Shown here: positions 1 through 6,951 of the stretch, in pieces
Position numbering within the stretch: position 1 is the stretch's first letter
How the letters are laid out: every line of letters begins with the position of its first letter
NCBI GenBank assembly: GCA_964392665.1
Contig: CAYMQB010000046.1
Span: forward strand, 1-21,786
Source: CAYMQB01 sp964392665
GTDB taxonomy: Bacteria; Hydrothermota; E44-bin80
Reading direction: 5' to 3'
DNA: 21,786 bases
The notes under the pieces: model-generated
What the model was told of the DNA's origin: nothing
The model's database searches: none
The model's input: only the letters and a program-made list of their open reading frames with translations
Position numbers and translations under genes: made by a program

Positions 1-35
1 TATGCGAAGCAATCCCCTATTCGCTCCCAGTCAAT

Positions 36-77
36 ATGAGATTGCCACGCCTTTACTTCGTTCAGGCTCGCAATGAC
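36..77 (-). repeat. Dispersed GTCATTGCGAG...GCAATCTCAT element, copy 1
   Basis: Read on the minus strand, this 42-bp stretch begins GTCATTGCGAG and ends GCAATCTCAT. These are the same termini as the two 45-bp plus-strand copies at 6978-7022 and 21427-21471, but with a different centre. The ends are partly complementary (ATTGC/GCAAT), so the element could fold as a hairpin. Elements of this general form are common in intergenic DNA of many uncultured bacteria; that statement is from memory and was not searched. Confidence 0.7.
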
Positions 78-181
78 GGAGTTTACTGACTATTTAGTAA
101 TTCAGAGTTAATTACCTGTAAATCGGGTTATTGCAAGTCAGATAGCGTACGTGAATTGTAATGACGGGATTTGCTGACTAT
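72..181 (+). repeat. Diverged 22-bp direct repeat pair
   Basis: AATGACGGAGTTTACTGACT at 72-91 (continuing AT to 93) recurs as AATGACGGGATTTGCTGACT at 160-179 (continuing AT to 181). The two 22-mers differ at three positions and lie 88 bp apart start to start. The first copy overlaps the outer end of the dispersed element at 36-77, so the second may be the remnant flank of a lost copy. Confidence 0.5.
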
Positions 182-193
182 CTAAAAAGGTAT

Positions 194-1369
194 TTACTTC
201 TCTTCAAAGCTAAAAATATTGTCGGCAAAAAGCTTAAGGCAGGTGTCCACAACTTCTCTTGCATAACGAACACCCCTGTTTTCAAGTACCTCCCCCAGTG
301 CTTTGTCTATACCCAGAGCAGGTCTATATGGTCTATGCGAGGACATTGCTTCAACAACATCGGCAACACCTAAAATTTTGGCTTCCAGCATAATTTCATC
401 CTTTTCAAGACCACCCGGATATCCTGAACCATCCAGTCTTTCATGGTGCTGAAGAACTATTCGAGCAATTGGCCAGGGAAATTCAATTCCTTTCAGTATG
501 TCAAAACCCACCTGCGGATGGTCCTTGATGAAAGTAAATTCCGTCTTTGAAAGTTTCCCAGGCCTTGACAAAATTTCTGACGGAATGGAAATTTTTCCTA
601 TATCATGTAACAAACCAGCAATTCTTATCTCTTCTATCTGGTCATCTGGCAAATCCATCTCCCTCGCAATAGCAGTCGCAAGTTCTGCAACCCTTCTCTG
701 ATGACCAGCAGTATAAGGGTCTCTTGCTTCGACCACAATTGCCATTGCATGAACAACACCTTCCAATGTTTTCTGTAATTTTTCAAAACTCCCTTTGAGT
801 TCATCTTCCGTCTTCTTTCTCTCGTTTATCTCTCTTTCCATCTGTTCATTAATCTCGATCAATTCATTCGTTCTATCATTAACCCTCATCCTAAGGTTTT
901 TCTGAGATTTCAAAAGCTTTTCTCGCACTTTCGTCATCTCAGTAATATCTCTTACAATACTGATCCACGCCGGTCTACCATCATATTCAATTTCATCTGA
1001 AAGAACCTCAACAAATATCCGTTGTCCATACTTGGTTATGTGGCTGTATGTAAAATCTATGTCAACATCCTTTTCGCCTAAATTACCATTTTTCAGTTTC
1101 TCGAAATCCTCGGGAGGATAAAGGTCAAAAAGTGTCATTGATTTTAATTCATGGGCAGAATAACCATAAACCTGCAAAACCGCTTCGTTGAAATCAAGAA
1201 AATGGTGAGTATCTTTGTCGAATATAAAAATGGGATCTGCGATTTTATTAAAGAGTTTGCTATATTTCTTCTCACTCTTTTCTAATTCCTTTTCAGCCTT
1301 TATGTTAATCTCAAAGGATTCCTTTACATCCGCAACAGTTTTTCTAAGTTCGGCAATCTCTTCCATCAA
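194..1369 (-). CDS. PAS domain / HD-GYP domain signalling protein
   Basis: Probable cytoplasmic cyclic-di-GMP phosphodiesterase with a PAS sensor. Numbered from the TTG at 1369 (391 aa), it has a short helical N-terminus, a PAS/PAC domain at about 35-148, a charged coiled coil at about 150-203, and an HD-GYP domain at about 205-385. The metal-binding HDIGK sits at 255-259 and the signature HHERLDGSGYP at 308-318, with further conserved histidines at 223 and 284. HD-GYP domains hydrolyse c-di-GMP via pGpG to GMP, and nothing catalytic appears to be missing. There is no membrane segment and no receiver domain, so the signal presumably enters through PAS. The start is unusual. The strong Shine-Dalgarno at 1407-1414 points to an ATA codon at 1397-1399, which would give 401 aa with the N-terminus (M)KDETKTKEELMEEIAELRK, typical of such sensors. 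The coordinates given use the longest canonical start. An ATG at 1364-1366 is the other option. The gene stands alone behind its own promoter. Confidence 0.93.
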   Translation of the reverse strand: MMEEIAELRKTVADVKESFEINIKAEKELEKSEKKYSKLFNKIADPIFIFDKDTHHFLDFNEAVLQVYGYSAHELKSMTLFDLYPPEDFEKLKNGNLGEKDVDIDFTYSHITKYGQRIFVEVLSDEIEYDGRPAWISIVRDITEMTKVREKLLKSQKNLRMRVNDRTNELIEINEQMEREINERKKTEDELKGSFEKLQKTLEGVVHAMAIVVEARDPYTAGHQRRVAELATAIAREMDLPDDQIEEIRIAGLLHDIGKISIPSEILSRPGKLSKTEFTFIKDHPQVGFDILKGIEFPWPIARIVLQHHERLDGSGYPGGLEKDEIMLEAKILGVADVVEAMSSHRPYRPALGIDKALGEVLENRGVRYAREVVDTCLKLFADNIFSFEEK

Positions 1370-1406
1370 TTCTTCCTTTGTCTTTGTCTCGTCTTTTATT
1401 TCAAAA

Positions 1407-1414
1407 CCTCCTTT
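1407..1414 (-). promoter_or_regulatory. Strong RBS (AAAGGAGG) pointing to an ATA codon
   Basis: On the minus strand AAAGGAGG is followed by seven bases (TTTTGAA) and then ATA AAA GAC GAG at 1399-1388, in frame with the PAS/HD-GYP gene. The first canonical start codons (TTG 1369, ATG 1366) are about 37-40 bases downstream of this site, too far for it to serve them. They have only a weak AAGGA nearby. The site therefore argues for initiation at AUA 1397-1399. Confidence 0.75.
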
Positions 1415-1458
1415 AAAATTCGAAAAAAGTCATTTGTAAACTGATTTCATATTGATAT

Positions 1459-1487
1459 ATTATACTAAAAAGTGAGTAAAATGTCAA
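1459..1487 (-). promoter_or_regulatory. Consensus sigma-70-type promoter for the PAS/HD-GYP gene
   Basis: On the minus strand TTGACA (1487-1482) and TATAAT (1464-1459) are separated by exactly 17 bases. Both hexamers match the housekeeping consensus perfectly. Transcription would start near 1452, giving a leader of roughly 50 bases before the RBS-linked start at 1399. No operator-like repeat is obvious, so strong constitutive expression is the simplest reading. Confidence 0.85.
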
Positions 1488-1772
1488 GGATTTTAAACTA
1501 TTGCCTTTAATTCAGACAATAGAGAGTATGCGGTTCAGCACAGAATTCACGGTGAGAAAACAGCTATATGAATATACAGAACTTTAGCAACAGGAAAAAT
1601 GGTGGAACCGCAATAATTGTTGTGGTTTTCGCATTTTATGTATAAAATGTGACCATCTATCGTCTGAATAACAAACTTGGTATATACCATTCCAATAGGT
1701 GAAGTATTGCTATTCAGAATCCTTGCACTCTTTATAAAACACTCTAAACCTGTGCTTACTGGTAACAAATGT
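1488..1772. other. Gene-poor intergenic stretch
   Basis: This lies between the OmpA-family gene's end (1824) and the PAS/HD-GYP promoter. No recognisable gene is present. The only oddities are a 25-codon plus-strand ORF at 1568-1645 encoding a basic then hydrophobic peptide (MNIQNFSNRKNGGTAIIVVV, then FAFYV) with a poorly placed GGTGAG upstream, and a 73-codon minus-strand ORF with a TTG start and no family resemblance. Neither is called as a gene. Confidence 0.5.
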
Positions 1773-1800
1773 GATAGCCGACGCGAGAGCGTCGGCTATC
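1773..1800. terminator. Perfect 12-bp stem-loop, possible terminator or dispersed hairpin repeat
   Basis: GATAGCCGACGC (1773-1784), loop GAGA, then GCGTCGGCTATC (1789-1800): a perfect 12-bp stem. The loop is a GNRA-type tetraloop on the plus strand and TCTC on the minus strand. It lies 24 bp past the stop of the OmpA-family gene, where a terminator would be expected. The minus-strand sequence after it (ACATTTG) is not a true T-run, so it may act as a 3'-end-stabilising hairpin or be a dispersed repeat. On the plus strand it is followed by TTTCC. Confidence 0.55.
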
Positions 1801-1823
1801 TTTCCACAGAAAAACCAGTAATT

Positions 1824-4241
1824 TTACTTGAGTTCTCTTATGACAGTAAATTCAACCCTTCTATTCTGTTGATGTTCGGCTTCATTGCGCGCACGCTTGA
1901 TGACCAATCTATCCTCACCGTATCCTCTTCCAATGATTCTCGCAGGGTTGATGTGCCACTGTTGAAGAATGTAAGTTCTTGCGGAGTTTGCCCTTCTATG
2001 ACTGAGTCTCTGGTTATAACTTCTCGAACCCCTTGCATCTGTGTGACCGCTAAGTTCTGCAACTATTGTAGGATTCTCAATCATTATCTTCCCGAGGCTA
2101 TCGAGAACACTATAGGATTCAGGTCTCAACGTTGCCTTATCAAAGTCGAAAAGAATGTTGTGGAAGACAAATTTCATCTTCTTCTTAAGCAGTGCAAAAT
2201 CCTTATTAACTGTCTCGCCTGATGCAAGTGGAATAGTGGCTTCCTGATAAATGTATTCCTTCTTTCCAGGAGTAACCTTTAGTAGATACGTTCCCTTCTT
2301 GAGTGCCACATTGTAAGCACCTGCTTCGGAGGCTGTAAGTGTTTTTATCTCCTTACCGGTCTTTTTATCAACGACAGTTATGCTTGCTGGAACAGGTTCC
2401 TTTGTCTTCGCATCATATACAAGACCTTTGATTACACCTCCGGCCTTGAGAAGTCTGAAAACCTTCTGAACTTCGACTCCTCTCGGGACAGTGACTTTTC
2501 TTATCATAGGTGAATAATCAGGATAGGAAACGTCGAATTTGTAATCACCGGCAAGGAGTCTAATCTTAGCATTTCCTTGTTTGTTCGCCGTAAACTCATT
2601 ACTCTTTTTTCCAGCACTCACAATAATCTTTGCAGCTAAAGGTGTGCTCGTTATACTATCCATTACAGTGCAGACGACGATTCCATACTTTGGAACGAGA
2701 AGGATGTCCTGTCTTACACTCTGACCCGCCTCAACCGATTTCGTAATTTTTCTTTCATAGTAATCTTCCTTGTTCGAAACTGTGTAAAGTTTCCCAGCGG
2801 GAACACTAAAACCATAGGTTCCATCTTTTTCTGAAGCCCGTTTCCCTTTTCTGCTTCCAATTCTGTAAGCAATATCCGCAATGAGTGGTTTTAATGTAAC
2901 TGAGTCTCTGACCGTTCCATAAATCCTAGCTTTTAGGGAGGATTTAATTCCTACATCGAACGCAAGAGATTGACCCTTTGCTCCCATAAAGACACCCTTA
3001 TGTTGACCATATCCGAAATCCATATAAAACTGGTCAAAAAGAAAACCAAATCCTATCATCGAAGCAAATGTCTCTTGACCCCCAAACGAGAACCCACCTC
3101 TTAAAGGCATTACCTTCCAGGGATTATACTCACCCGACAATGTAAGTTTTGGTGTCGTTGTCGTCAGTGCGCCCTGTTTGAATCCTTGCTCATATTGCGC
3201 AAAGAGTTTCCATGCTTCGGACTTCTGATATGATAAACCTACATTCATAAGGATGGGAAGACGGACGCTAAACTCCTGCTCCGCACTGGATGTATCTATG
3301 TCGTAGAATTCTTCAAATGCTTCATCCCATTTCTCACTATCAGCAGGCATAGGGAGATTATGATACACGGTGAGATACCTGATGACATTTATCGGATCAA
3401 GATGTCCAGCAAAGTAACCTGTTTTCAAATCGTGTACCCATCCAACAGTGGAGAGTAAGTTCCTGAATGAAATATCTACCAAAGTATATTTATTCACATC
3501 CATTGCAAAACCTATGTTTGATGAAACGCCCTGATTTTTCCCCCAACCCGAGAATGAGTATTTATATCGGAAGGTATCTATGTCTGCTTCTATGAAAAGA
3601 CTGTCTGATATGAACGTCCCGTTTATTCTTTCTGCCTCGGCATAGAAGATACCCCTCACATATGAAAGGGAAATACCTGCATAGAGTGTTTTGTCCTCAC
3701 CAACCTTGAAGGGTTTGGAATAACCTATTCCAAACTCATTATACGCCATTACCTCAGCTCTTGTTCCGGTGAAGTTATAAGTCCTTCCCAGTTCATTTCC
3801 ATATAAACCAAGGTCTATAACATCTTTTGGAATGAACTGATTTGAGCCTGATACAATTCTGGGGCAGAAGGCAAAATCTCCAATTTTCACTCCAAGTAAA
3901 CCAAGATTAGCTCCGATAGTTGCAGCAAAACCATCGGAAGGAACTAGGTCCAATAAGGTTGATTTATAGTCTACATCAAGTGTATCCTTATCAACAAACT
4001 TATTCCAGTCCGAAATAGAAAAAGTATTATTGGTAAAATCAAAACCAATCCTTAGAAATTCCAAACTGAATCCAGGATTCTTTGGATATGAAAGCAAAGC
4101 AGGATTGTAAAATACGGCATTCGGACCATAGGTTGATGGAGTGGTTAACCATTCGCAGTCACTCTGATACATAAAATGACCGTACACTTGGACACTACCA
4201 AGCAGAACTATTAAAGCAAATATCAGTATACCTTTTCTCAT
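1824..4241 (-). CDS. OmpA-family outer-membrane protein with barrel-like N-terminus and three CarboxypepD_reg-like repeats
   Basis: An 805-aa envelope protein that probably links the outer membrane to peptidoglycan. A signal peptide (about 1-21, basic then hydrophobic, ending QVYG-H) is followed by about 400 residues rich in alternating aromatic beta-strands, resembling outer-membrane barrel proteins. Three carboxypeptidase-regulatory-like beta-sandwich repeats follow, at about 438-516, 517-600 and 601-686. The OmpA C-terminal domain (about 687-805) contains FDFDKATLRPES and GHTDARGS. Asp735 and Arg750 have the same 15-residue spacing as Asp271 and Arg286 of E. coli OmpA, which bind diaminopimelate. 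The start ATG overlaps the stop of the upstream lipoprotein gene (ATGA) and has a GGGGTGAAGA ribosome site, so the two are translationally coupled. The barrel family was not identified more precisely. The three sandwich repeats between barrel and OmpA domain are an unusual spacer. Confidence 0.9.
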   Translation of the reverse strand: MRKGILIFALIVLLGSVQVYGHFMYQSDCEWLTTPSTYGPNAVFYNPALLSYPKNPGFSLEFLRIGFDFTNNTFSISDWNKFVDKDTLDVDYKSTLLDLVPSDGFAATIGANLGLLGVKIGDFAFCPRIVSGSNQFIPKDVIDLGLYGNELGRTYNFTGTRAEVMAYNEFGIGYSKPFKVGEDKTLYAGISLSYVRGIFYAEAERINGTFISDSLFIEADIDTFRYKYSFSGWGKNQGVSSNIGFAMDVNKYTLVDISFRNLLSTVGWVHDLKTGYFAGHLDPINVIRYLTVYHNLPMPADSEKWDEAFEEFYDIDTSSAEQEFSVRLPILMNVGLSYQKSEAWKLFAQYEQGFKQGALTTTTPKLTLSGEYNPWKVMPLRGGFSFGGQETFASMIGFGFLFDQFYMDFGYGQHKGVFMGAKGQSLAFDVGIKSSLKARIYGTVRDSVTLKPLIADIAYRIGSRKGKRASEKDGTYGFSVPAGKLYTVSNKEDYYERKITKSVEAGQSVRQDILLVPKYGIVVCTVMDSITSTPLAAKIIVSAGKKSNEFTANKQGNAKIRLLAGDYKFDVSYPDYSPMIRKVTVPRGVEVQKVFRLLKAGGVIKGLVYDAKTKEPVPASITVVDKKTGKEIKTLTASEAGAYNVALKKGTYLLKVTPGKKEYIYQEATIPLASGETVNKDFALLKKKMKFVFHNILFDFDKATLRPESYSVLDSLGKIMIENPTIVAELSGHTDARGSRSYNQRLSHRRANSARTYILQQWHINPARIIGRGYGEDRLVIKRARNEAEHQQNRRVEFTVIRELK

Positions 4242-5320
4242 TCTTCACCCCCCAAAGAATCCGGGTCTAGCCAGAGAATAAGCGAAACGTAACCATACAT
4301 CCTGACCCAATCTTCGGGTCTTAAAAATACTTTTCCCAATGGTGGAATAGTAAGGTCTGCTTTCCAGTATAGAGAATCCTCATCCGTCATTTTAACATAA
4401 TCGGAGGTAAGTGTATCGTCAATAGTTGTTATTGTTGGGTCTGCATCAAGATAGGTAAAACCTGTTGCAGTATCATGATCTGCTGCGCCTACGGTCGTTT
4501 GCCGAGAAGTCCAGACAACAGATGAGTCCTTTGTTCCAATGCGGAAGTTTCCGGTAAATTCTGCGGCAGTTCTATTCATAAACACAAGATGAACAATCAC
4601 TTTCTTCAAATACTTTTTGTCCTTATTCGTCTGAAGTGACGAATCGATGCTTACTGCTTTCAAGAATGTGACAATAGTATCACCCCTGGCAAGAAAATCG
4701 ATCGGCATTTTAGCGTATCCTGAAGCCGTGTCAACATTTATGGAACCTGAATCGTGATGTAAGGTAATATCGTCTCTATAGGGACCTAATGGAAAACTAT
4801 CTATCTTGAAAATAAGTGTCGTATCAAGATGCTGCGTTGCCGGAATAGTTATATCGAAAGTATCGGTGAAAGGTATGAAATGCTGAAATGAATCCGGTGG
4901 AGTCAGATACAAAGTTGCCCTCCCATAGAATGTTGTATCGCATCGTCCGTGGACATATACTCTGGTAATAACCATCCGCGCAAGACTGTTAAAATGACTG
5001 TTAAGTGTGTCAATATTGTTGCTGACCTTCTGGTGCACAGTTATTGATACGACGGTATCACCGCTCTGGCTATAGTAGCGACCCTTTGCAGTGTCTGAAT
5101 AGTGGAACACCGTCCAGAGGGTATCATTATAAATTGAATCTATTTCAATTGTCAATTTATGGTTTATCGAAGTATCATTGACAATATCCTGGGTGGTTAC
5201 CACTGTATCGCCAAGTGGAATGTTAATCCTTATTTCCCATTCAGGTGCCTTGGATGGAATCTTGTAACAGGAAAGCAATGCAGCAACTATGAGAAACACT
5301 AAAAATTTGAATTTACACAT
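4238..5320 (-). CDS. Putative lipoprotein of unknown function, paired with the OmpA-family protein
   Basis: A 360-aa protein with a short lipoprotein signal, MCKFKFLVFLIVAALLSC, where LLSC is a lipobox with acylated Cys18. Residue +2 is Tyr, not Asp, which by the enterobacterial rule would favour the outer membrane; whether that rule holds here is unknown. The mature part is rich in Thr, Asp and Ser, is predicted mainly beta, has no visible catalytic motif, and was not assigned to a family. The ATG at 5318-5320 has AGGAGG four bases upstream, directly preceded by a TAA codon. Its TGA overlaps the ATG of the OmpA-family gene by 4 bp, so both are almost certainly made from one mRNA and may act together at the outer membrane. 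That partnership is inferred from context only. Confidence 0.85.
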   Translation of the reverse strand: MCKFKFLVFLIVAALLSCYKIPSKAPEWEIRINIPLGDTVVTTQDIVNDTSINHKLTIEIDSIYNDTLWTVFHYSDTAKGRYYSQSGDTVVSITVHQKVSNNIDTLNSHFNSLARMVITRVYVHGRCDTTFYGRATLYLTPPDSFQHFIPFTDTFDITIPATQHLDTTLIFKIDSFPLGPYRDDITLHHDSGSINVDTASGYAKMPIDFLARGDTIVTFLKAVSIDSSLQTNKDKKYLKKVIVHLVFMNRTAAEFTGNFRIGTKDSSVVWTSRQTTVGAADHDTATGFTYLDADPTITTIDDTLTSDYVKMTDEDSLYWKADLTIPPLGKVFLRPEDWVRMYGYVSLILWLDPDSLGGEE

Positions 5321-5371
5321 ACTGCCTCCTTTATTGTTTCCAAAAATGAATAATGTAAACGGAAACTATGT

Positions 5372-5381
5372 ATCACCTCCT
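5372..5381 (-). promoter_or_regulatory. Orphan full-length Shine-Dalgarno in the lipoprotein leader
   Basis: On the minus strand AGGAGGTGAT, a full complement of the 16S rRNA tail, lies about 50 bases before the lipoprotein ATG and serves no ATG, GTG or TTG. Six bases after AGGAGG is an ATA codon (5369-5367) opening 12 codons (IVSVYIIHFWKQ) that end in TAA at 5333-5331. That TAA directly abuts the AGGAGG of the lipoprotein gene (5330-5325). It may be a leader peptide or standby ribosome site, or chance. Confidence 0.4.
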
Positions 5382-5403
5382 CTCATTATGCACTCTTCTG
5401 CAA

Positions 5404-5432
5404 CTCATAACACACTAAAAAAAAGTTGTCAA
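5404..5432 (-). promoter_or_regulatory. Predicted promoter for the lipoprotein-OmpA operon
   Basis: On the minus strand TTGACA (5432-5427) is followed after 17 bases by TATGAG (5409-5404). The -35 is a perfect match and the -10 matches four of six positions. It starts 13 bp downstream of the merR stop codon, so the envelope pair can be transcribed independently of the housekeeping genes. The predicted leader is about 75 bases and contains the orphan Shine-Dalgarno. Confidence 0.6.
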
Positions 5433-5444
5433 GCACAAAAATCA

Positions 5445-5786
5445 TCACGATAGCATCTCGAGCATTTTTTCCAGATCTTCCCTTATTTCTTTGAAGATAC
5501 TGGATTTTCTTACATCCTGAAATGGCTCTTCAAGATTCAACTCCTCTTTCTTCTGCAACTCCTTCAGCCTTCTTTTTGCTCCCTCAATCGTAAAATGCTC
5601 ATCATAGAGAAGTTTTCTTATCAGAATGACCTTTGATATGTCTTCTTTCTTATATCTCCTCCAACCTGATTTTGTCCTTTCTGGTTTCAGGAAAGGAAAC
5701 TGTGTTTCCCAGTACCTGAGCACATATGTTTCTATGCTAAGTGCCTTCGAAACCTCGAGAGGTGTATAATAAACCTTATCTTTCAA
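5445..5786 (-). CDS. MerR-family transcriptional regulator
   Basis: A 113-aa DNA-binding protein. Residues about 6-75 form a MerR-type winged helix-turn-helix: YYTPLEVSKALSIETYVLRY, then WETQFPFLKPERTKSGWRRY with the wing arginines and YKKEDI. A short charged helix follows (about 76-113), long enough for dimerisation but with no ligand domain and no cysteine cluster, so metal or drug sensing is unlikely. The start is TTG (5784-5786), chosen because AAGGAGG lies five bases upstream and no ATG fits. It sits 92 bp after gpsA and just before the lipoprotein-OmpA promoter. Short MerR proteins next to gpsA are common in several diderm phyla, but their target is not known to me. An AAATT(G/A)TC inverted repeat with one mismatch just after gpsA is a weak operator or terminator candidate. 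Confidence 0.9.
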   Translation of the reverse strand: MKDKVYYTPLEVSKALSIETYVLRYWETQFPFLKPERTKSGWRRYKKEDISKVILIRKLLYDEHFTIEGAKRRLKELQKKEELNLEEPFQDVRKSSIFKEIREDLEKMLEMLS

Positions 5787-5878
5787 TTCTCCCTCCTTTG
5801 CATAGTCGTAATTCTTGATCTATCCGTGTAGTTTTATTTATGAAATCGGTGTAATCATAAATTATCTTTTGACAATTT

Positions 5879-6883
5879 TTACCAGTTCTCACCTTTTAAT
5901 TCTCTGTTCATCAGGTCATAGACACCCTGTTTTGGCGACTTTCCCTGAACAATAACATTATAAACCTCCGTTGCTATTGGCATATCAACTCCAAGTTTCT
6001 CGGCAAGTCTATTCACCGAATGAGTAGTTTTAACTCCCTCTGCCACCATAACCATTCGTTTGAGTATATCATCGAGCCTTCTCCCTTTGCCAAGTTCTTC
6101 ACCAACGAAGCGATTTCTGCTGTGTTTGCTGAATGCCGTTGTTATCAAGTCTCCAACTCCTGAAAGACCTGAAAAAGTGATTTCCCTGGCTCCCTGTGCA
6201 GTACCAAGCCTTTTTATCTCGGCTAATCCCCTTGTAAGAAGTGCAGATTTTGTATTCGCACCCAAATTCATACCATCGCAAATTCCTGCAGCAATAACGA
6301 TGACATTTTTAACTGCACCACCCAGTTCTACTCCAATCTTATCCTCGTTTGTATAGACCCTGAAGAACGACGTTGAAAAAATTTGTTGGATTTCTCTACA
6401 AACACCCAAATCCTTATTGGCTACAACAACCGTTGTTGGCATTTTCCACGCTACCTCATTTGCAATACTCGGTCCCGACAGAACAACTACCTTTTGTCTG
6501 AATCTATTTGGAAGACCCTCCTCTATAACCTCTGACATTCTCAACAAACTACCGTCCTCAATACCCTTGACAACACTTACCAATAACGGATTTCCAATCT
6601 GACAATCACTGAGTTGTCTCATAACGGAGCGAACCGTGTGCGAGGGAATCGCAAAAACCAACATCTCTCTGTTTATAACGGTATCGCCTAATGATGAAGT
6701 AGTCGTGAGGTTCGAAGGAAAAGGAAATCCGGGCAAAAACCGCTTATTTTCTCTATTATTTTTCAATTCTTCTGCCCTATCCGTGAAGTATTCCCACAAG
6801 GTTACATCAAACCCTTTGTTGGCGAGCAACAATCCAAGAGTAGTTCCCCAGTTTCCCGCACCCAATATTGCAATACGCATCAT
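5879..6883 (-). CDS. gpsA: Glycerol-3-phosphate dehydrogenase [NAD(P)+]
   Basis: A cytoplasmic enzyme reducing dihydroxyacetone phosphate to sn-glycerol-3-phosphate, the backbone of phospholipids. Its 334 aa match the usual family length. The N-terminal Rossmann motif GAGNWG is at 8-13, followed by FAIPSHTVR (78-85), VKGIE (105-109) with the conserved Lys106, and LSGPSIANEV (135-144). VKNV with the catalytic Lys192, GANTKSALLTRGLAE (208-222) and GLSGVGDLITT (239-249) then follow. Two adjacent ATGs are possible (6883 and 6880); both sit behind AGGTAGGTGA. The product supplies the substrate that PlsY acylates, and plsY lies just upstream in the same orientation. The 421-bp repeat-filled gap before it suggests either a long read-through transcript or a private promoter. 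No clear -35/-10 pair was found, only a TACACGT direct repeat at 6905-6922. Confidence 0.97.
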   Translation of the reverse strand: MMRIAILGAGNWGTTLGLLLANKGFDVTLWEYFTDRAEELKNNRENKRFLPGFPFPSNLTTTSSLGDTVINREMLVFAIPSHTVRSVMRQLSDCQIGNPLLVSVVKGIEDGSLLRMSEVIEEGLPNRFRQKVVVLSGPSIANEVAWKMPTTVVVANKDLGVCREIQQIFSTSFFRVYTNEDKIGVELGGAVKNVIVIAAGICDGMNLGANTKSALLTRGLAEIKRLGTAQGAREITFSGLSGVGDLITTAFSKHSRNRFVGEELGKGRRLDDILKRMVMVAEGVKTTHSVNRLAEKLGVDMPIATEVYNVIVQGKSPKQGVYDLMNRELKGENW

Positions 6884-6904
6884 TCACCTACCTCTTACAT
6901 AGTT

Positions 6905-6924
6905 TACACGTTTTGTACACGTGT
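6905..6924. promoter_or_regulatory. TACACGT direct repeats and ACACGTGT palindrome upstream of gpsA
   Basis: TACACGT occurs at 6905-6911 and 6916-6922, 11 bp apart, about one helical turn. The second copy overlaps the perfect 8-bp palindrome ACACGTGT (6917-6924). The group lies 20-40 bp upstream of the gpsA start, where an operator could sit. The phasing is suggestive, but no other copy was found in the window, so this is a weak call. Confidence 0.25.
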
Positions 6925-6951
6925 GATTTCTACTCTTTCATTCCTTTATAT

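Larger units (their letters stand above)
1..193. other. Intergenic repeat-bearing segment at window edge
   Basis: No gene is supported here. The segment lies downstream of the PAS/HD-GYP gene, which ends at 194 on the minus strand. It holds an inverted copy of the GTCATTGCGAG/CAATCTCAT dispersed element (36-77), a second partial GCGAAGCAATC end at 4-14, and a diverged 22-bp direct repeat (72-93 and 160-181). No hairpin followed by a T-run is visible as a terminator for the upstream gene. Confidence 0.6.

Noticed and set aside
1547..1768. 73-codon minus-strand ORF between the OmpA gene and the PAS/HD-GYP promoter
   Set aside because: TTG start without a Shine-Dalgarno, beginning right after the hairpin, with no recognisable domain.
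1677..2222. 181-codon plus-strand ORF
   Set aside because: Mostly antisense to the OmpA domain, whose reading frame is strongly supported by conserved motifs.
5869..5878. TTGACAATTT on the plus strand next to gpsA
   Set aside because: It points into the antisense of gpsA with no matching -10 and no plus-strand gene to serve.
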